DNA of 64,000 nt from Bifidobacterium breve. Lineage in GTDB: Bacteria > Actinomycetota > Actinomycetes > Nanopelagicales > Nanopelagicaceae. Position 1 is the first letter of the stretch, and each line of letters opens with the position of its first letter. Below the pieces are notes generated by a model, which was given only the letters and a program-made list of their open reading frames with translations, was not told the DNA's origin and did not search any database. The position numbers and the translations under genes were made by a program. The stretch lies in NCBI GenBank assembly GCA_945885625.1, contig CAMCYS010000007.1:1-64000 (forward strand). The letters are read 5' to 3'. Positions 26,463 to 36,595 of the stretch are shown piece after piece.

Positions 26463-27988
26463 TGTTAAAAATATCTGGTAACTCACTAACTCAGGTTGAT
26501 CGAGAGAGTGCGCTTTACAAGAAGATCACAGCGGTTAATCCGCGCTTAGCCAATAAGGACTCTGAAATTTGGGGACCGGCAGCAAAAGCTGAGGCAAGTA
26601 TTCGCCTTAACTGGATCGACGCGCCAGAGAGTTCTCGTGACCTGTTGCCACAGCTAGATGCGGTAAGTGCAAAATTCCGCAACCACAAACGCGTCGTTCT
26701 ATGCGGCATGGGTGGATCTTCCTTAGCCCCCGAAGTAATTGCAGCGACTTATCGCAAAGATTTGTTCGTTCTTGATTCCACTGATCCGGTTTATATCCAC
26801 CATGCACTAGCTGGCGACCTGCGCGAAACCGTGGTGGTGGTTGGTTCTAAGTCAGGATCAACCATTGAAACCGCCTCGCAGCGTGCGCTATTCGCCGAAG
26901 CTTTTCGCACGCTAGATTTAAACCCCATTGATCATATGGTTATCGTTACTGATCCTGGTTCACCACTAGATAAAAGTGCACGGGCTGATGGTTATACCGT
27001 AGTTAATGCCGACCCTAACGTTGGCGGTCGCTTCAGTGCTCTGACTGCATTTGGTTTAATTCCGGCTGCTTTAATTGGCGTTGATCCTTCGGTTCTACTC
27101 GATGCAGCATCTGATGCGAAGAAGCAAATTATTGAAACTGAAATCGCAATTGATATTGCCTACTTAATCAGCAACGCTGGTCAGTATTTAACGTATTGCG
27201 ATTCCGACGCCGCCCCTGGGCTTTCGGATTGGATTGAACAGTTAATAGCCGAATCCACTGGCAAGAATGAAGTTGGTCGCCTACCTGTGGTGATCGAGAG
27301 CTCGCTGGCTGCAGCTGGGGGTAACGCCTTTAGCATTGCATTTGGCGGAGATGCTGACTTAGTTATCACTGGCGAGCTAGGCGAACAGTTCTTTCTCTGG
27401 GAATGGGTTACTGCTTTAGTTGGTGCAGCACTTGAAATTGATCCTTTTAATCAACCGAATGTCACCGAGGCGAAAGAGGCGACCAGCGCGCTATTGGCCG
27501 AATGGAACGGCGCACTGCCTGATTTCAAAGCAGATGCCGTCGATGGCGCAGTTGAGATTTTCGGTGCCGGTTCTGACTTAACTTCCGCGCTGCGCACATT
27601 CTTGACCGAAATTCCAGCTGGCGGATATGTGGCAGTGATGGCATATCTCGATCGCAGCGGAGATCGAGATTTAGCAAAGTTGCGCGAAATAATTGCTCGG
27701 AAATCTAACCGGCCAGTTACTTTCGGCTGGGGTCCACGATTCTTACACTCCACCGGCCAGTTCCATAAAGGTGGTCAGCAAAATGGTGCCTTCTTGCAGA
27801 TCACTGGTGTTACTAATGGTGATGTCGTGATTCCGGGAGCGAATTACGGCTTTAAGACTTTGATCATGGCTCAAGCACTTGGTGATTTACGAGCTCTTGC
27901 CAAAAGAAAATACCCACTACTGCGATTACATTTAAGTGATCGAAGTGCGGGTATTTCTCAACTGCTAAAAGCTGCCGAAGCGCTTTAA
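26462..27988 (+). CDS. pgi: Glucose-6-phosphate isomerase
   Basis: Pgi interconverts glucose-6-phosphate and fructose-6-phosphate. The 508-residue protein has the SIS-type sugar phosphate site (VVVGSKSGSTIETASQRALF, about residue 125) and the conserved RFLHSTGQFHKGGQQNGAFL region with catalytic residues near 430. GTG 26462 overlaps the tal stop. It ends exactly where the rbpA stop begins on the other strand, with no spacer. In some actinobacteria tal and pgi are one fused protein; here they are separate but overlap by one base. Confidence 0.93.
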   Translation: MLKISGNSLTQVDRESALYKKITAVNPRLANKDSEIWGPAAKAEASIRLNWIDAPESSRDLLPQLDAVSAKFRNHKRVVLCGMGGSSLAPEVIAATYRKDLFVLDSTDPVYIHHALAGDLRETVVVVGSKSGSTIETASQRALFAEAFRTLDLNPIDHMVIVTDPGSPLDKSARADGYTVVNADPNVGGRFSALTAFGLIPAALIGVDPSVLLDAASDAKKQIIETEIAIDIAYLISNAGQYLTYCDSDAAPGLSDWIEQLIAESTGKNEVGRLPVVIESSLAAAGGNAFSIAFGGDADLVITGELGEQFFLWEWVTALVGAALEIDPFNQPNVTEAKEATSALLAEWNGALPDFKADAVDGAVEIFGAGSDLTSALRTFLTEIPAGGYVAVMAYLDRSGDRDLAKLREIIARKSNRPVTFGWGPRFLHSTGQFHKGGQQNGAFLQITGVTNGDVVIPGANYGFKTLIMAQALGDLRALAKRKYPLLRLHLSDRSAGISQLLKAAEAL

Positions 27989-28330
27989 TTATTCGTCATC
28001 ATCTCCATGTAATTTACGGAGGGCATCTGCCAGAATTTTCTCGCCTTCAGCTTCGCTGCGGCGTTCTTTAACGTAAGCCAAGTGAGTCTTGTACGGCTCA
28101 TTCTTCACAGCCGACGGTGGATTACTCTTATCTAAACCTGCTGGCAAACCACACTTTGGGCAATCCCATTCAGCTGGAATTTCCACACCTTCTTCTTTGG
28201 CAAAAGATGGCTTTACTTCGTGACCTTTACCGCACCAATACGAAACATAGAAGCGCTCAATTGATTCACCGCGTTCGGCTTCGCCCATTGGGCCGGCACC
28301 GACACGGCTTCCGCGAATTGCACTTCCCAT
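27989..28330 (-). CDS. rbpA: RNA polymerase-binding protein RbpA
   Basis: RbpA binds the group I/II sigma factor and RNA polymerase and stabilises the open complex; it is restricted to actinobacteria. The 113-residue product has the N-terminal GSAIRGSRVGAGPMGEAERG, the zinc-type core with WCGKGHE and WDCPKCGLPAG, and the sigma-interacting C-terminus HLAYVKERRSEAEGE. AAAGGAG precedes the ATG. Its presence firmly places the organism in the Actinobacteria. It shares no spacer with the convergent pgi gene. Confidence 0.97.
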   Translation of the reverse strand: MGSAIRGSRVGAGPMGEAERGESIERFYVSYWCGKGHEVKPSFAKEEGVEIPAEWDCPKCGLPAGLDKSNPPSAVKNEPYKTHLAYVKERRSEAEGEKILADALRKLHGDDDE

Positions 28331-28362
28331 TTAGAGCTCCTTTTAGAATTTGAAAATTTAAA

Positions 28363-28596
28363 TTAAGCGGATTTTAAAACAAGGCTTAGCGCGACTACAC
28401 CTGAGAACCAGAGCCCGCCAACCACAATTGTGATGCGATCAAGGTTCTTCTCAACAACTGAGGAACCGCCAAAGTTTGATGAAACGCCACCACCGAATAG
28501 ATCGGAAAGTCCGCTGCCCTTGCCCTTGTGCAGTAGAACCAAGAGAATCATCAAAATGCTTGTGATGACCAAGATGATTGAAAGTGCGAGTGTCAC
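28363..28596 (-). CDS. secG: Preprotein translocase subunit SecG
   Basis: SecG is the small accessory subunit of the SecYEG channel. From GTG 28596 the 77-residue product begins (M)TLALSIILVITSILMILL, a first membrane helix. The conserved loop LHKGKGSGLSDLFGGGVSS and a second helix follow. The GTG is chosen because GGAGA lies 8 bases upstream and the family begins here; an ATG at 28635 would add 13 residues not found in SecG. It lies between tpiA and rbpA. Confidence 0.92.
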   Translation of the reverse strand: MTLALSIILVITSILMILLVLLHKGKGSGLSDLFGGGVSSNFGGSSVVEKNLDRITIVVGGLWFSGVVALSLVLKSA

Positions 28597-28682
28597 GAAT
28601 AGTTCTCCAACTTCGAAGTGGGGTAAGGGCGCCATTCTACTTCACCAACTGCGTGTGGGCGCAATTGAGCGGTCATTTAGCC

Positions 28683-29462
28683 CTAATTTGGGTCCCCGCG
28701 GTGGTAACGAGCGATCTTTGCCAATTCTTCTGGATCTAGGCTGGCGCCGCCGATTAACGCACCATCGACATCATCCTTTTTCATGATCTCGGCAATATTT
28801 GCCGACTTAACTGAACCACCATAAAGAATGCGCATATTGTCGGCAATCTCTGGCGAGCCAATCTTGGCAACTTCAGCGCGGATCGCAGCACACACTTCTT
28901 GCGCATCCTCAGGTGTTGCTGTCTTGCCGGTACCGATTGCCCAAACCGGTTCGTAAGCAATCACAATCTTTTTTAACTCTGGCTTAGTAAATCCGGCCAA
29001 ACCGGCGCGAACCTGAGCAAGTACATGTTCAACATGTGTGCCCGCTTCGCGAATTGCTAACTCTTCGCCGCAACAGAAAATCGGAGTTAATTCATTGGCA
29101 AGTGCGGCCTTAATCTTCTTGTTAACGATCACATCGCTCTCTTTGTGAATAGCGCGGCGCTCAGAATGGCCAATGACTACAAACGTACAACCAAGTTTTG
29201 CCAACATCGAACCACTGATATCACCGGTAAAGGCGCCGCTTGCTTCAGGGGAAAGATCTTGCGCACCGTAGAGCAGACGTAAGCGATCGCCATCGATCAA
29301 AGTTTGGATTGATCGAATATCAGTAAACGGTGGAATAATCGCAACATCTACTGCGTCGTAATCTTTATCGTCGAGGCTATAAACCAATTTCTGAGCAACT
29401 GCAATCGCCTCAAGGTGATTGAGGTTCATCTTCCAGTTACCGGCCATTAGTGGCTTACGCAT
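28683..29462 (-). CDS. tpiA: Triose-phosphate isomerase
   Basis: TpiA interconverts dihydroxyacetone phosphate and glyceraldehyde-3-phosphate. The 259-residue TIM barrel has the N-terminal [11 protein letters not shown] (catalytic Lys), VIGHSERR (His) and [16 protein letters not shown] (Glu and the mobile loop). AGAGGG precedes the ATG. It follows pgk by 33 bp in the gap-pgk-tpiA order. Confidence 0.97.
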   Translation of the reverse strand: MRKPLMAGNWKMNLNHLEAIAVAQKLVYSLDDKDYDAVDVAIIPPFTDIRSIQTLIDGDRLRLLYGAQDLSPEASGAFTGDISGSMLAKLGCTFVVIGHSERRAIHKESDVIVNKKIKAALANELTPIFCCGEELAIREAGTHVEHVLAQVRAGLAGFTKPELKKIVIAYEPVWAIGTGKTATPEDAQEVCAAIRAEVAKIGSPEIADNMRILYGGSVKSANIAEIMKKDDVDGALIGGASLDPEELAKIARYHRGDPN

Positions 29463-29495
29463 TTTTGCCCTCTTTCGAATTAGATTGTGTGAAAA

Positions 29496-30683
29496 TTAAA
29501 TCCCGAGCGCAACCAGACCAGGAAGTTCCTTGCCTTCTAGATACTCAAGTGAGGCGCCACCGCCAGTTGAGATATATCCGAAATCGCTATCGGCAAAACC
29601 TAGTGCACGCACAGCAGCTGCGGAGTCTCCCCCGCCTACTACGCATAGACCTGACACTTTGGTGAGCGCGCTGGCCACTTCTTTAGTGCCAGCAGAGAAG
29701 GCGGCGAATTCAAAAACACCCATTGGGCCATTCCAGAAAACAGTTTTACAACCTGTGATCGCTCTTGCAAAAGCCGCCGCAGTTTCGGGGCCAATATCTA
29801 GACCCATTTGATCTGCTGGAATTGAAGCAGCGCTAACCAGAGTTGCTGGTGAATCAGCGGCAAATGCCGGAGCTACCAAAATATCGGTTGGCAGCAATAA
29901 CTCAACGCCATTGTTCTTAGCGCGCTCGAGTAATTCTTTGACAGTAGGAATTAGATCGACCTCAACTAGAGAAGTACCAATCTCTTTTCCTTGTGCTGCT
30001 AAGAATGTGAAAAGCATGCCACCGCCAATTGCGATGACATTTACTTTTTCAAGTAAGTTAGCGATTACGCCAATCTTGTCAGAAACCTTTGCACCACCTA
30101 GAACTACGCCATAAGGGCGATCTGGGTTCTGCGTTAACTTCTTTAGCACTTCAACTTCAGCGCTAACTAAATAACCAGCTGCATTAGGCAACAACTTAGG
30201 TAAGTCATAGACCGATGCGTGCTTGCGGTGAACTGCTCCGAACCCATCGCCGACGTAGGCATCAGCTAGTTGGGCGAGTTCGCTCGCAAATGCTGCGCGC
30301 TCGCTCTCGTCTTTGCTGGTTTCAGCTGCACTAAAACGAATATTCTCTAGCAACAGTATCTCGCCAGGAATAAGTGAACTAGCAGTGGCAGTTACTTCTG
30401 GGCCAGTCACGGCAGTTGCAAATTTAATTGGCATCCCGAGCAATTCACCCAAGCGTGTTGCCACAGGGGCAAGCGAGAGCTCGGGCTTTGCTTCACCTTT
30501 TGGTCGACCTAAGTGCGCCGCAATTATTAGCGACGCACCTTGGTCCAACAAATATTGAATCGTAGGCAGCGATGCCCGAATACGACCGTCATCTTTAATG
30601 ACGCCATCTTTTAATGGGACATTGAGGTCACAGCGTAGGAATACGCGCTTTCCTTTAACTTCTAGCTCTTCGAGATGCGCCAT
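29496..30683 (-). CDS. pgk: Phosphoglycerate kinase
   Basis: Pgk makes ATP from 1,3-bisphosphoglycerate. The 395-residue two-domain protein shows VFLRCDLNVPLKDG near the N-terminus, the AHLGRPKGEAKPELSLAPVA segment, and the C-terminal nucleotide loop VGGGDSAAAVRALG with ISTGGGASLEYLEGKELPG. It starts 5 bp after the gap stop with no obvious ribosome binding site, so coupling to gap is likely. Confidence 0.97.
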   Translation of the reverse strand: MAHLEELEVKGKRVFLRCDLNVPLKDGVIKDDGRIRASLPTIQYLLDQGASLIIAAHLGRPKGEAKPELSLAPVATRLGELLGMPIKFATAVTGPEVTATASSLIPGEILLLENIRFSAAETSKDESERAAFASELAQLADAYVGDGFGAVHRKHASVYDLPKLLPNAAGYLVSAEVEVLKKLTQNPDRPYGVVLGGAKVSDKIGVIANLLEKVNVIAIGGGMLFTFLAAQGKEIGTSLVEVDLIPTVKELLERAKNNGVELLLPTDILVAPAFAADSPATLVSAASIPADQMGLDIGPETAAAFARAITGCKTVFWNGPMGVFEFAAFSAGTKEVASALTKVSGLCVVGGGDSAAAVRALGFADSDFGYISTGGGASLEYLEGKELPGLVALGI

Positions 30684-30688
30684 TGATT

Positions 30689-31767
<1,079 letters not shown>

Positions 31768-31850
31768 ACCCTATCAAAAAGGTTTACTACTACTTAGTTG
31801 CTTAGGCCGTGATAGCTCTGGCGAGCACGCTCAGAAAAATGAATCCTCGG

Positions 31851-32828
31851 TTAATTAAGTAGATCGGGCGAAAGTCCGGCCTCGGTATCTGGAATTCCCA
31901 GATCTGAAGCTCGTTTATCAGCCATAGCCAAGAGTCGACGAATTCGACCAGCAATCGCATCTTTGGTCATTGGTGGAACTGCTAGCGAACCTAACTCTTC
32001 TAGGCTGGCTTGGCCATGTTGAATGCGCAGTTCGCCAGCTTCCTTCAAATGATCTGGAATTTCTGGCCCCAGGATTTCCATGGCTCGAGCAACTCGGGCA
32101 GAGGCCGCAACCGCTGCACGGGCAGATCTGCGCAAGTTGGCATCATCAAAATTTGCTAATCGATTAGCGGTCGCACGAACTTCGCGACGCATGCGACGTT
32201 CTTCCCAAGCGAGTACTGATTCGTGCGCACCTAACCGTGTTAGTAAAACTCCAATCGCATCACCATCGCGAATTACTACTCGGTCAACCCCCCGCACTTC
32301 GCGCGCTTTTGCCACAATACCTAAACGGCGCGCAGCACCAACAAGCGCTAACGCAGCTTCTGGTCCGGGACAAGTTATTTCGAGAGAAGATGAGCGACCC
32401 GGTTCGGTAAGTGAACCGTGTGCGATGAAAGCGCCACGCCATGCTGCTTCGGCATCGCAGATGGCAGCAGAAACAACTTGTGGTGGCAAGCCACGAACTG
32501 GGCGACCATTGGCATCAACTAGACCTGTTTGGCGAGCTAACGCATCGCCTTCGGAATTAACGCGAACTACATAACGAGAGCCTTTGCGAATGCCGCTAGA
32601 TGAGAGCACTGCGAGATCGGATTCATGCCCGTAGATATCAGCAATATCTTTGCGTAGCCGGCGTGCGCTTTGGGCGGTATCTAATTCAACTTCAACCACA
32701 ATTTTGCCAGCCGCGATATGTAGGCCACCGGCAAATCGAAGGAGCGAAGAAACCTCGGCTTTACGGCAGCAAGGTTTAGTAATTGAGAGTCTGGTGAGTT
32801 CATCTTTCACAGATGCGGTCATTGCCAT
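31851..32828 (-). CDS. whiA: DNA-binding protein WhiA
   Basis: WhiA is a LAGLIDADG-derived protein with a helix-turn-helix tail that controls cell division and sporulation genes in actinobacteria. The 325-residue product has [20 protein letters not shown], the RGSRYVVRV and [13 protein letters not shown] segments, and the C-terminal helix-turn-helix around [21 protein letters not shown] choose ATG 32828 ([11 protein letters not shown]), which matches the family N-terminus, over TTG 32840. It ends the rpsA-to-whiA gene train. In a streamlined non-sporulating cell the likely role is division control (inference). Confidence 0.94.
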   Translation of the reverse strand: MAMTASVKDELTRLSITKPCCRKAEVSSLLRFAGGLHIAAGKIVVEVELDTAQSARRLRKDIADIYGHESDLAVLSSSGIRKGSRYVVRVNSEGDALARQTGLVDANGRPVRGLPPQVVSAAICDAEAAWRGAFIAHGSLTEPGRSSSLEITCPGPEAALALVGAARRLGIVAKAREVRGVDRVVIRDGDAIGVLLTRLGAHESVLAWEERRMRREVRATANRLANFDDANLRRSARAAVAASARVARAMEILGPEIPDHLKEAGELRIQHGQASLEELGSLAVPPMTKDAIAGRIRRLLAMADKRASDLGIPDTEAGLSPDLLN

Positions 32829-32832
32829 GGCG

Positions 32833-33783
32833 TTATCCAACCAGTCTTTGCTCGATGATGTGTGCCAAAACTGGGGTCAATTTTCGGACATCATGGGCCG
32901 AACTGCCTGGACCCATCGATAAATCAGCCGAAATTAGCGAACCTCCGAGTGATGAAACGATCCTTTCCAAAGCTAGCCGATCAGTTACGACATCTGAGTC
33001 GGCGACTACATAGTTGACTTTTAATTCGGGGGCATACTTATGAAATAAGTGCAGATGATCTTCGGCTGAATAGCCCGCATATTCATCGCCAACTGTATGC
33101 ACATTTGCATCAAGGTTTAACAACAGAACTTTCTTGGCTTTAGAATTAACAATCGCATCTCGCTGTGCCGGCACCATTAGATGTGGCAACACACTTGAGA
33201 TCCAGGATCCCGGACCCATCGTTATTAAATCAGCGCTACTAATTGCTGACAGCGCTTCACTTCGCGCTGCTGGGTTTTCTGGCAACAATCGTAGCGATTC
33301 TAGTTTTCCTTTAGCGGTTGCTACTTCAGCCTGGCCACGTACATTTATGCGCCCAATAGAAGAAGTAAAAGTTGCTTCAATATCCAGTGGGACGGCCGCC
33401 ATGGGCAACACTCGACCCACAACTTTCAACAGCGCTCCTACCCGATCAAGCCCTGCTACTGGATCTTCATCACGATCCCAGAGCGCTGCGAGTAAAAGAT
33501 TTCCTACTGCGTGCCCATCGAGTGGGCCTTCGCTGGTAAATCTATATTGCATGATCTCAGCCCAGCTACGACCCCATTCATCATCGGCACATAAAGCAGC
33601 CAAGGCCATACGTAAATCACCGGGTGGAAAAATCGGAAATTCTTGGCGAAGTCGACCACTTGATCCACCATTGTCAGCAACGGTGACGATCGCGGTGATT
33701 TGATCAGTGATCGCACGCAACGAGGTAAGAGTTGCTGCTAGGCCATGTCCGCCGCCTAGCGCAACAACGCGAGCTGAACTCAT
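32833..33783 (-). CDS. yvcK: Gluconeogenesis factor YvcK/CofD-like protein
   Basis: YvcK proteins are nucleotide-sugar-binding relatives of CofD that influence carbon flux and cell wall growth. The 316-residue product opens [20 protein letters not shown] and has [14 protein letters not shown] and [16 protein letters not shown], both family hallmarks. It overlaps rapZ by 4 bp upstream. Downstream, the whiA start follows the stop by 4 bases. The conserved trio rapZ-yvcK-whiA is found throughout Gram-positives. Confidence 0.93.
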   Translation of the reverse strand: MSSARVVALGGGHGLAATLTSLRAITDQITAIVTVADNGGSSGRLRQEFPIFPPGDLRMALAALCADDEWGRSWAEIMQYRFTSEGPLDGHAVGNLLLAALWDRDEDPVAGLDRVGALLKVVGRVLPMAAVPLDIEATFTSSIGRINVRGQAEVATAKGKLESLRLLPENPAARSEALSAISSADLITMGPGSWISSVLPHLMVPAQRDAIVNSKAKKVLLLNLDANVHTVGDEYAGYSAEDHLHLFHKYAPELKVNYVVADSDVVTDRLALERIVSSLGGSLISADLSMGPGSSAHDVRKLTPVLAHIIEQRLVG

Positions 33784-34649
33784 TCGCGGCCGAGATCCCG
33801 ATGCACTGCATGCGCCGAAACTGCCAACTCAGTACTTGTCGCGCTCAATTGTTTAGCAATCTCAGTAGAGATAGCAACACTGCGATGCTTGCCACCAGTA
33901 CAGCCAATCGCAATAGTTAAATACTTCTTACCTTCGCGAATGTAGCCAGGCAACATATCTTTAATGAGTTTTACATAATCGCCCACAAATTCGGTAACGC
34001 CTTCATTAGAAAATACTCGATCGCTCACCGCTTGATCTAGCCCAGTTAAAGGTCGTAGCTCGGGCACCCAATGTGGATTTGGAATAAAGCGGCAATCTAG
34101 AACCAGATCAGCATCTACTGGAATTCCATACTTATAACCAAAACTCAAGATGTTAAGGCGAACGCCTTCGATCATTCCTTCTGCGAAAATTTCACTGGTG
34201 CGTTTAGCTAATTGATGCACATTCAAATTTGAAGTATCAATCACTACATCGGCGCTTTCGCGCAGTTCGTGCAACTTAACTCGTTCGCGATCAATGCCAT
34301 CAGAGATGCGATCACTACCTTGTAATGGATGCGGCCGGCGGGTACTTTCAAAGCGGGCAACTAGTGATTGATCTGAGGCATCTAGAAAAAGTAGTCGAAA
34401 CTGGACTCCGGCGTTCTTCAAATCTGCTAACGCCGCGTTTAAATCATCAAAGAATTTTCCACCGCGCACATCGACCACGACGGCAAGGGCTGGCAACTCA
34501 CCATCACTCGATTGTTTGGCTAACGCCGGCAGAAGAGCTGGCGGCAAGTTATCAACGACATACCAGCCCAAATCTTCCAGGGAATGCGCAACGGTTGATC
34601 GGCCAGCACCTGACATGCCGGTCAAAATCAATAGTTCGTTGCGCTTCAT
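33780..34649 (-). CDS. rapZ: RapZ/YvcJ-type nucleotide-binding protein
   Basis: This 289-residue P-loop protein has Walker A TGMSGAGRSTVAHSL at residues about 9-23 and the C-terminal GCTGGKHRSVAISTEI. In E. coli RapZ is an RNase adapter controlling glmS. In Gram-positives its homologue binds GTP/ATP and its target is less clear, so the E. coli role should not be assumed. AGGA precedes the ATG. It lies 21 bp after uvrC. Confidence 0.93.
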   Translation of the reverse strand: MKRNELLILTGMSGAGRSTVAHSLEDLGWYVVDNLPPALLPALAKQSSDGELPALAVVVDVRGGKFFDDLNAALADLKNAGVQFRLLFLDASDQSLVARFESTRRPHPLQGSDRISDGIDRERVKLHELRESADVVIDTSNLNVHQLAKRTSEIFAEGMIEGVRLNILSFGYKYGIPVDADLVLDCRFIPNPHWVPELRPLTGLDQAVSDRVFSNEGVTEFVGDYVKLIKDMLPGYIREGKKYLTIAIGCTGGKHRSVAISTEIAKQLSATSTELAVSAHAVHRDLGRE

Positions 34650-34670
34650 GCTTCTATCCTGCCGTGCCTG

Positions 34671-36590
34671 TCAAGCACCAGTAATTTCTCCAGTTGTCAT
34701 ATTTACCGTCTCGCTTCTGCCTATTTGAGCCAGTGATTGGGCAATAGTTTCAGCCAGTTTCTCGCCGATTCCAGGGGTTGTTGCCAGCTCACTTACCGCC
34801 GCTTTTCGGATCGCGGTCACCGAACCGAAGCGGTCAAGCAGAGCAGTTCGTCGCGCACTTCCAAGGCCTGGAATCTCATCAAGCAAAGATTCCAACATTA
34901 CCTTTGATCGTCTCGAGCGATGGAAGGTAATCGCAAATCTATGTGCCTCATCGCGGATTCGTTGCAGCAAATACAACCCTTCGCTGTTGCGTGGGAAAAT
35001 AAGTGGATCAGCGTTATCTGGCAGCCAAACTTCTTCTAATCTTTTTGCCAAACCGCACAATGCGATATCAGTTATTCCTAATTCACCAAGTGCTCGTTGT
35101 GCCGCGCTGACTTGCGGTTTGCCACCATCGACCACAATTAGCGCGGGTGGATAAGCGAACTTACTAATGCGTCCGCCAGTCTCGGAAACTTCTGCTAGAT
35201 CAACACTTCGGTCATCGAGCATTCGCTTGAGTCTGCGCGTAATTACTTGGTGCATAGCTCGTGTGTCATCCCAGCCTTCAGTTGTATCGATGATGAACCT
35301 GCGATATTCAGACTTTTTAGGCATGCCGTCTTCAAATACCACCATAGAGGCCACCACTGAAGTACCCGAAATATTTGAAATATCGAAACACTCAATTCGA
35401 AGTGGGGTGCGCTTTAGGCCTAGCATCTCTTCAATTTCAGTCAGCGCCTTACCTGACACCGCAGCATCAGTTGCTCGTTTGCTTACATATTGGATTAGTG
35501 AGTACTGAGCATTTCGTTTAACTGTTTCAAGTAGTTCGACTTTATCGCCGCGTTGCGGGACTTTTATCTCTACCTTTGAGCCGCTCACACCACTCAACCA
35601 TTGTTCTAAATCAGCGAGATTTTCAGGTTGCGCATTTAGGTAGATATTGCGCGGAATTGAAATCGAACCATTTCCATAGATTGAGTAAAGCAGCGAAGTA
35701 AAGACATCTTGACCTTCTAGCGCCATTTCCTGATCCACAATCCAGGATCGAGAACCTTTGATTGACCCGCGTTGCATTGAAAAAATAGAGCCAGCCGAAT
35801 GGAAACCATCTTGATACAAGGCAATGAAATCGCCATCTAAGTCATCAGAGAAATTACCTTGGGTAGATTTCTGTGCCTTCTCGAAAGACTCAATTTGATC
35901 CCTTAATCGTGCTGCTCGTTCAAATTCCTCATTCGTTGAAGCGAGCTGCATCTCTTCATGCAGCGTCGGCAGCAGATTTTCCATTCCAGCTTCCATAAAG
36001 TCATTTAATTTAAGCGCCAAACTTTGGTGATCTTCCTTAGAGATCCAACCCACGCATGGGGCAGCACACTTGCCAATATCTCCAAGTAGACATTGCCGTT
36101 TGCTTCTTTGGGCACGGCTGAAGTTCGATGACGAACAAGATCTGACTGGAAATACTTTCAGCAGGACTTCAAAGGTATTTCGAAGCGCCCAAGCATTTGT
36201 ATATGGCCCGAAGTATTTCAAACCTGGTCGCTTATCTTTGCGAGTTATGAAGATCATGGGATATTCATCATTTAATGAAATTGCTAAATAAGGGTAAGAC
36301 TTATCATCCTTAAACTGCACGTTGTACTTCGGTTGATACTGCTTTATCCAGCTAAATTCCAAGGCTAGGGCTTCTAACTCGGTACTTACTATGGTCCAGT
36401 CAACTCGCACTGCTTCATGCACCATTCGGTTGGTCTTAGTAGCTAAATTGGCTTGAAAATAGTTACTAAGCCGATTCTTAAGATTCTTAGCTTTGCCCAC
36501 ATAAATAACTTTGTCGGACTTATTAAAGAAGCGATAAACCCCCGGATGTTCGGGAATATTGCTTGGCCGATAACTTTGCGGATCTGCCAT
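34671..36590 (-). CDS. uvrC: UvrABC system protein C
   Basis: UvrC makes both incisions in nucleotide excision repair. The 639-residue protein has the N-terminal GIY-YIG nuclease (PGVYRFFNKSDKVIYVGKAKN), the UVR motif (EFERAARLRDQIESFEK), an RNase H-like C-nuclease (IECFDISNISGTSVVASMVV) and the C-terminal helix-hairpin-helix pair (LGSARRTALLDRFGSV, TTPGIGEKLAETIA). It lies 5 bp after uvrA, so all three excision subunits form one unit. Confidence 0.96.
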   Translation of the reverse strand: MADPQSYRPSNIPEHPGVYRFFNKSDKVIYVGKAKNLKNRLSNYFQANLATKTNRMVHEAVRVDWTIVSTELEALALEFSWIKQYQPKYNVQFKDDKSYPYLAISLNDEYPMIFITRKDKRPGLKYFGPYTNAWALRNTFEVLLKVFPVRSCSSSNFSRAQRSKRQCLLGDIGKCAAPCVGWISKEDHQSLALKLNDFMEAGMENLLPTLHEEMQLASTNEEFERAARLRDQIESFEKAQKSTQGNFSDDLDGDFIALYQDGFHSAGSIFSMQRGSIKGSRSWIVDQEMALEGQDVFTSLLYSIYGNGSISIPRNIYLNAQPENLADLEQWLSGVSGSKVEIKVPQRGDKVELLETVKRNAQYSLIQYVSKRATDAAVSGKALTEIEEMLGLKRTPLRIECFDISNISGTSVVASMVVFEDGMPKKSEYRRFIIDTTEGWDDTRAMHQVITRRLKRMLDDRSVDLAEVSETGGRISKFAYPPALIVVDGGKPQVSAAQRALGELGITDIALCGLAKRLEEVWLPDNADPLIFPRNSEGLYLLQRIRDEAHRFAITFHRSRRSKVMLESLLDEIPGLGSARRTALLDRFGSVTAIRKAAVSELATTPGIGEKLAETIAQSLAQIGRSETVNMTTGEITGA

Positions 36591-36595
36591 TTGAA

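Noticed and set aside
32080-33703. Long plus-strand frames opposite whiA (32080-32574) and yvcK (33134-33703)
   Set aside because: They are shadows of well-conserved genes on the minus strand, Ser/Arg/Ala-rich, without ribosome binding sites or recognisable domains.
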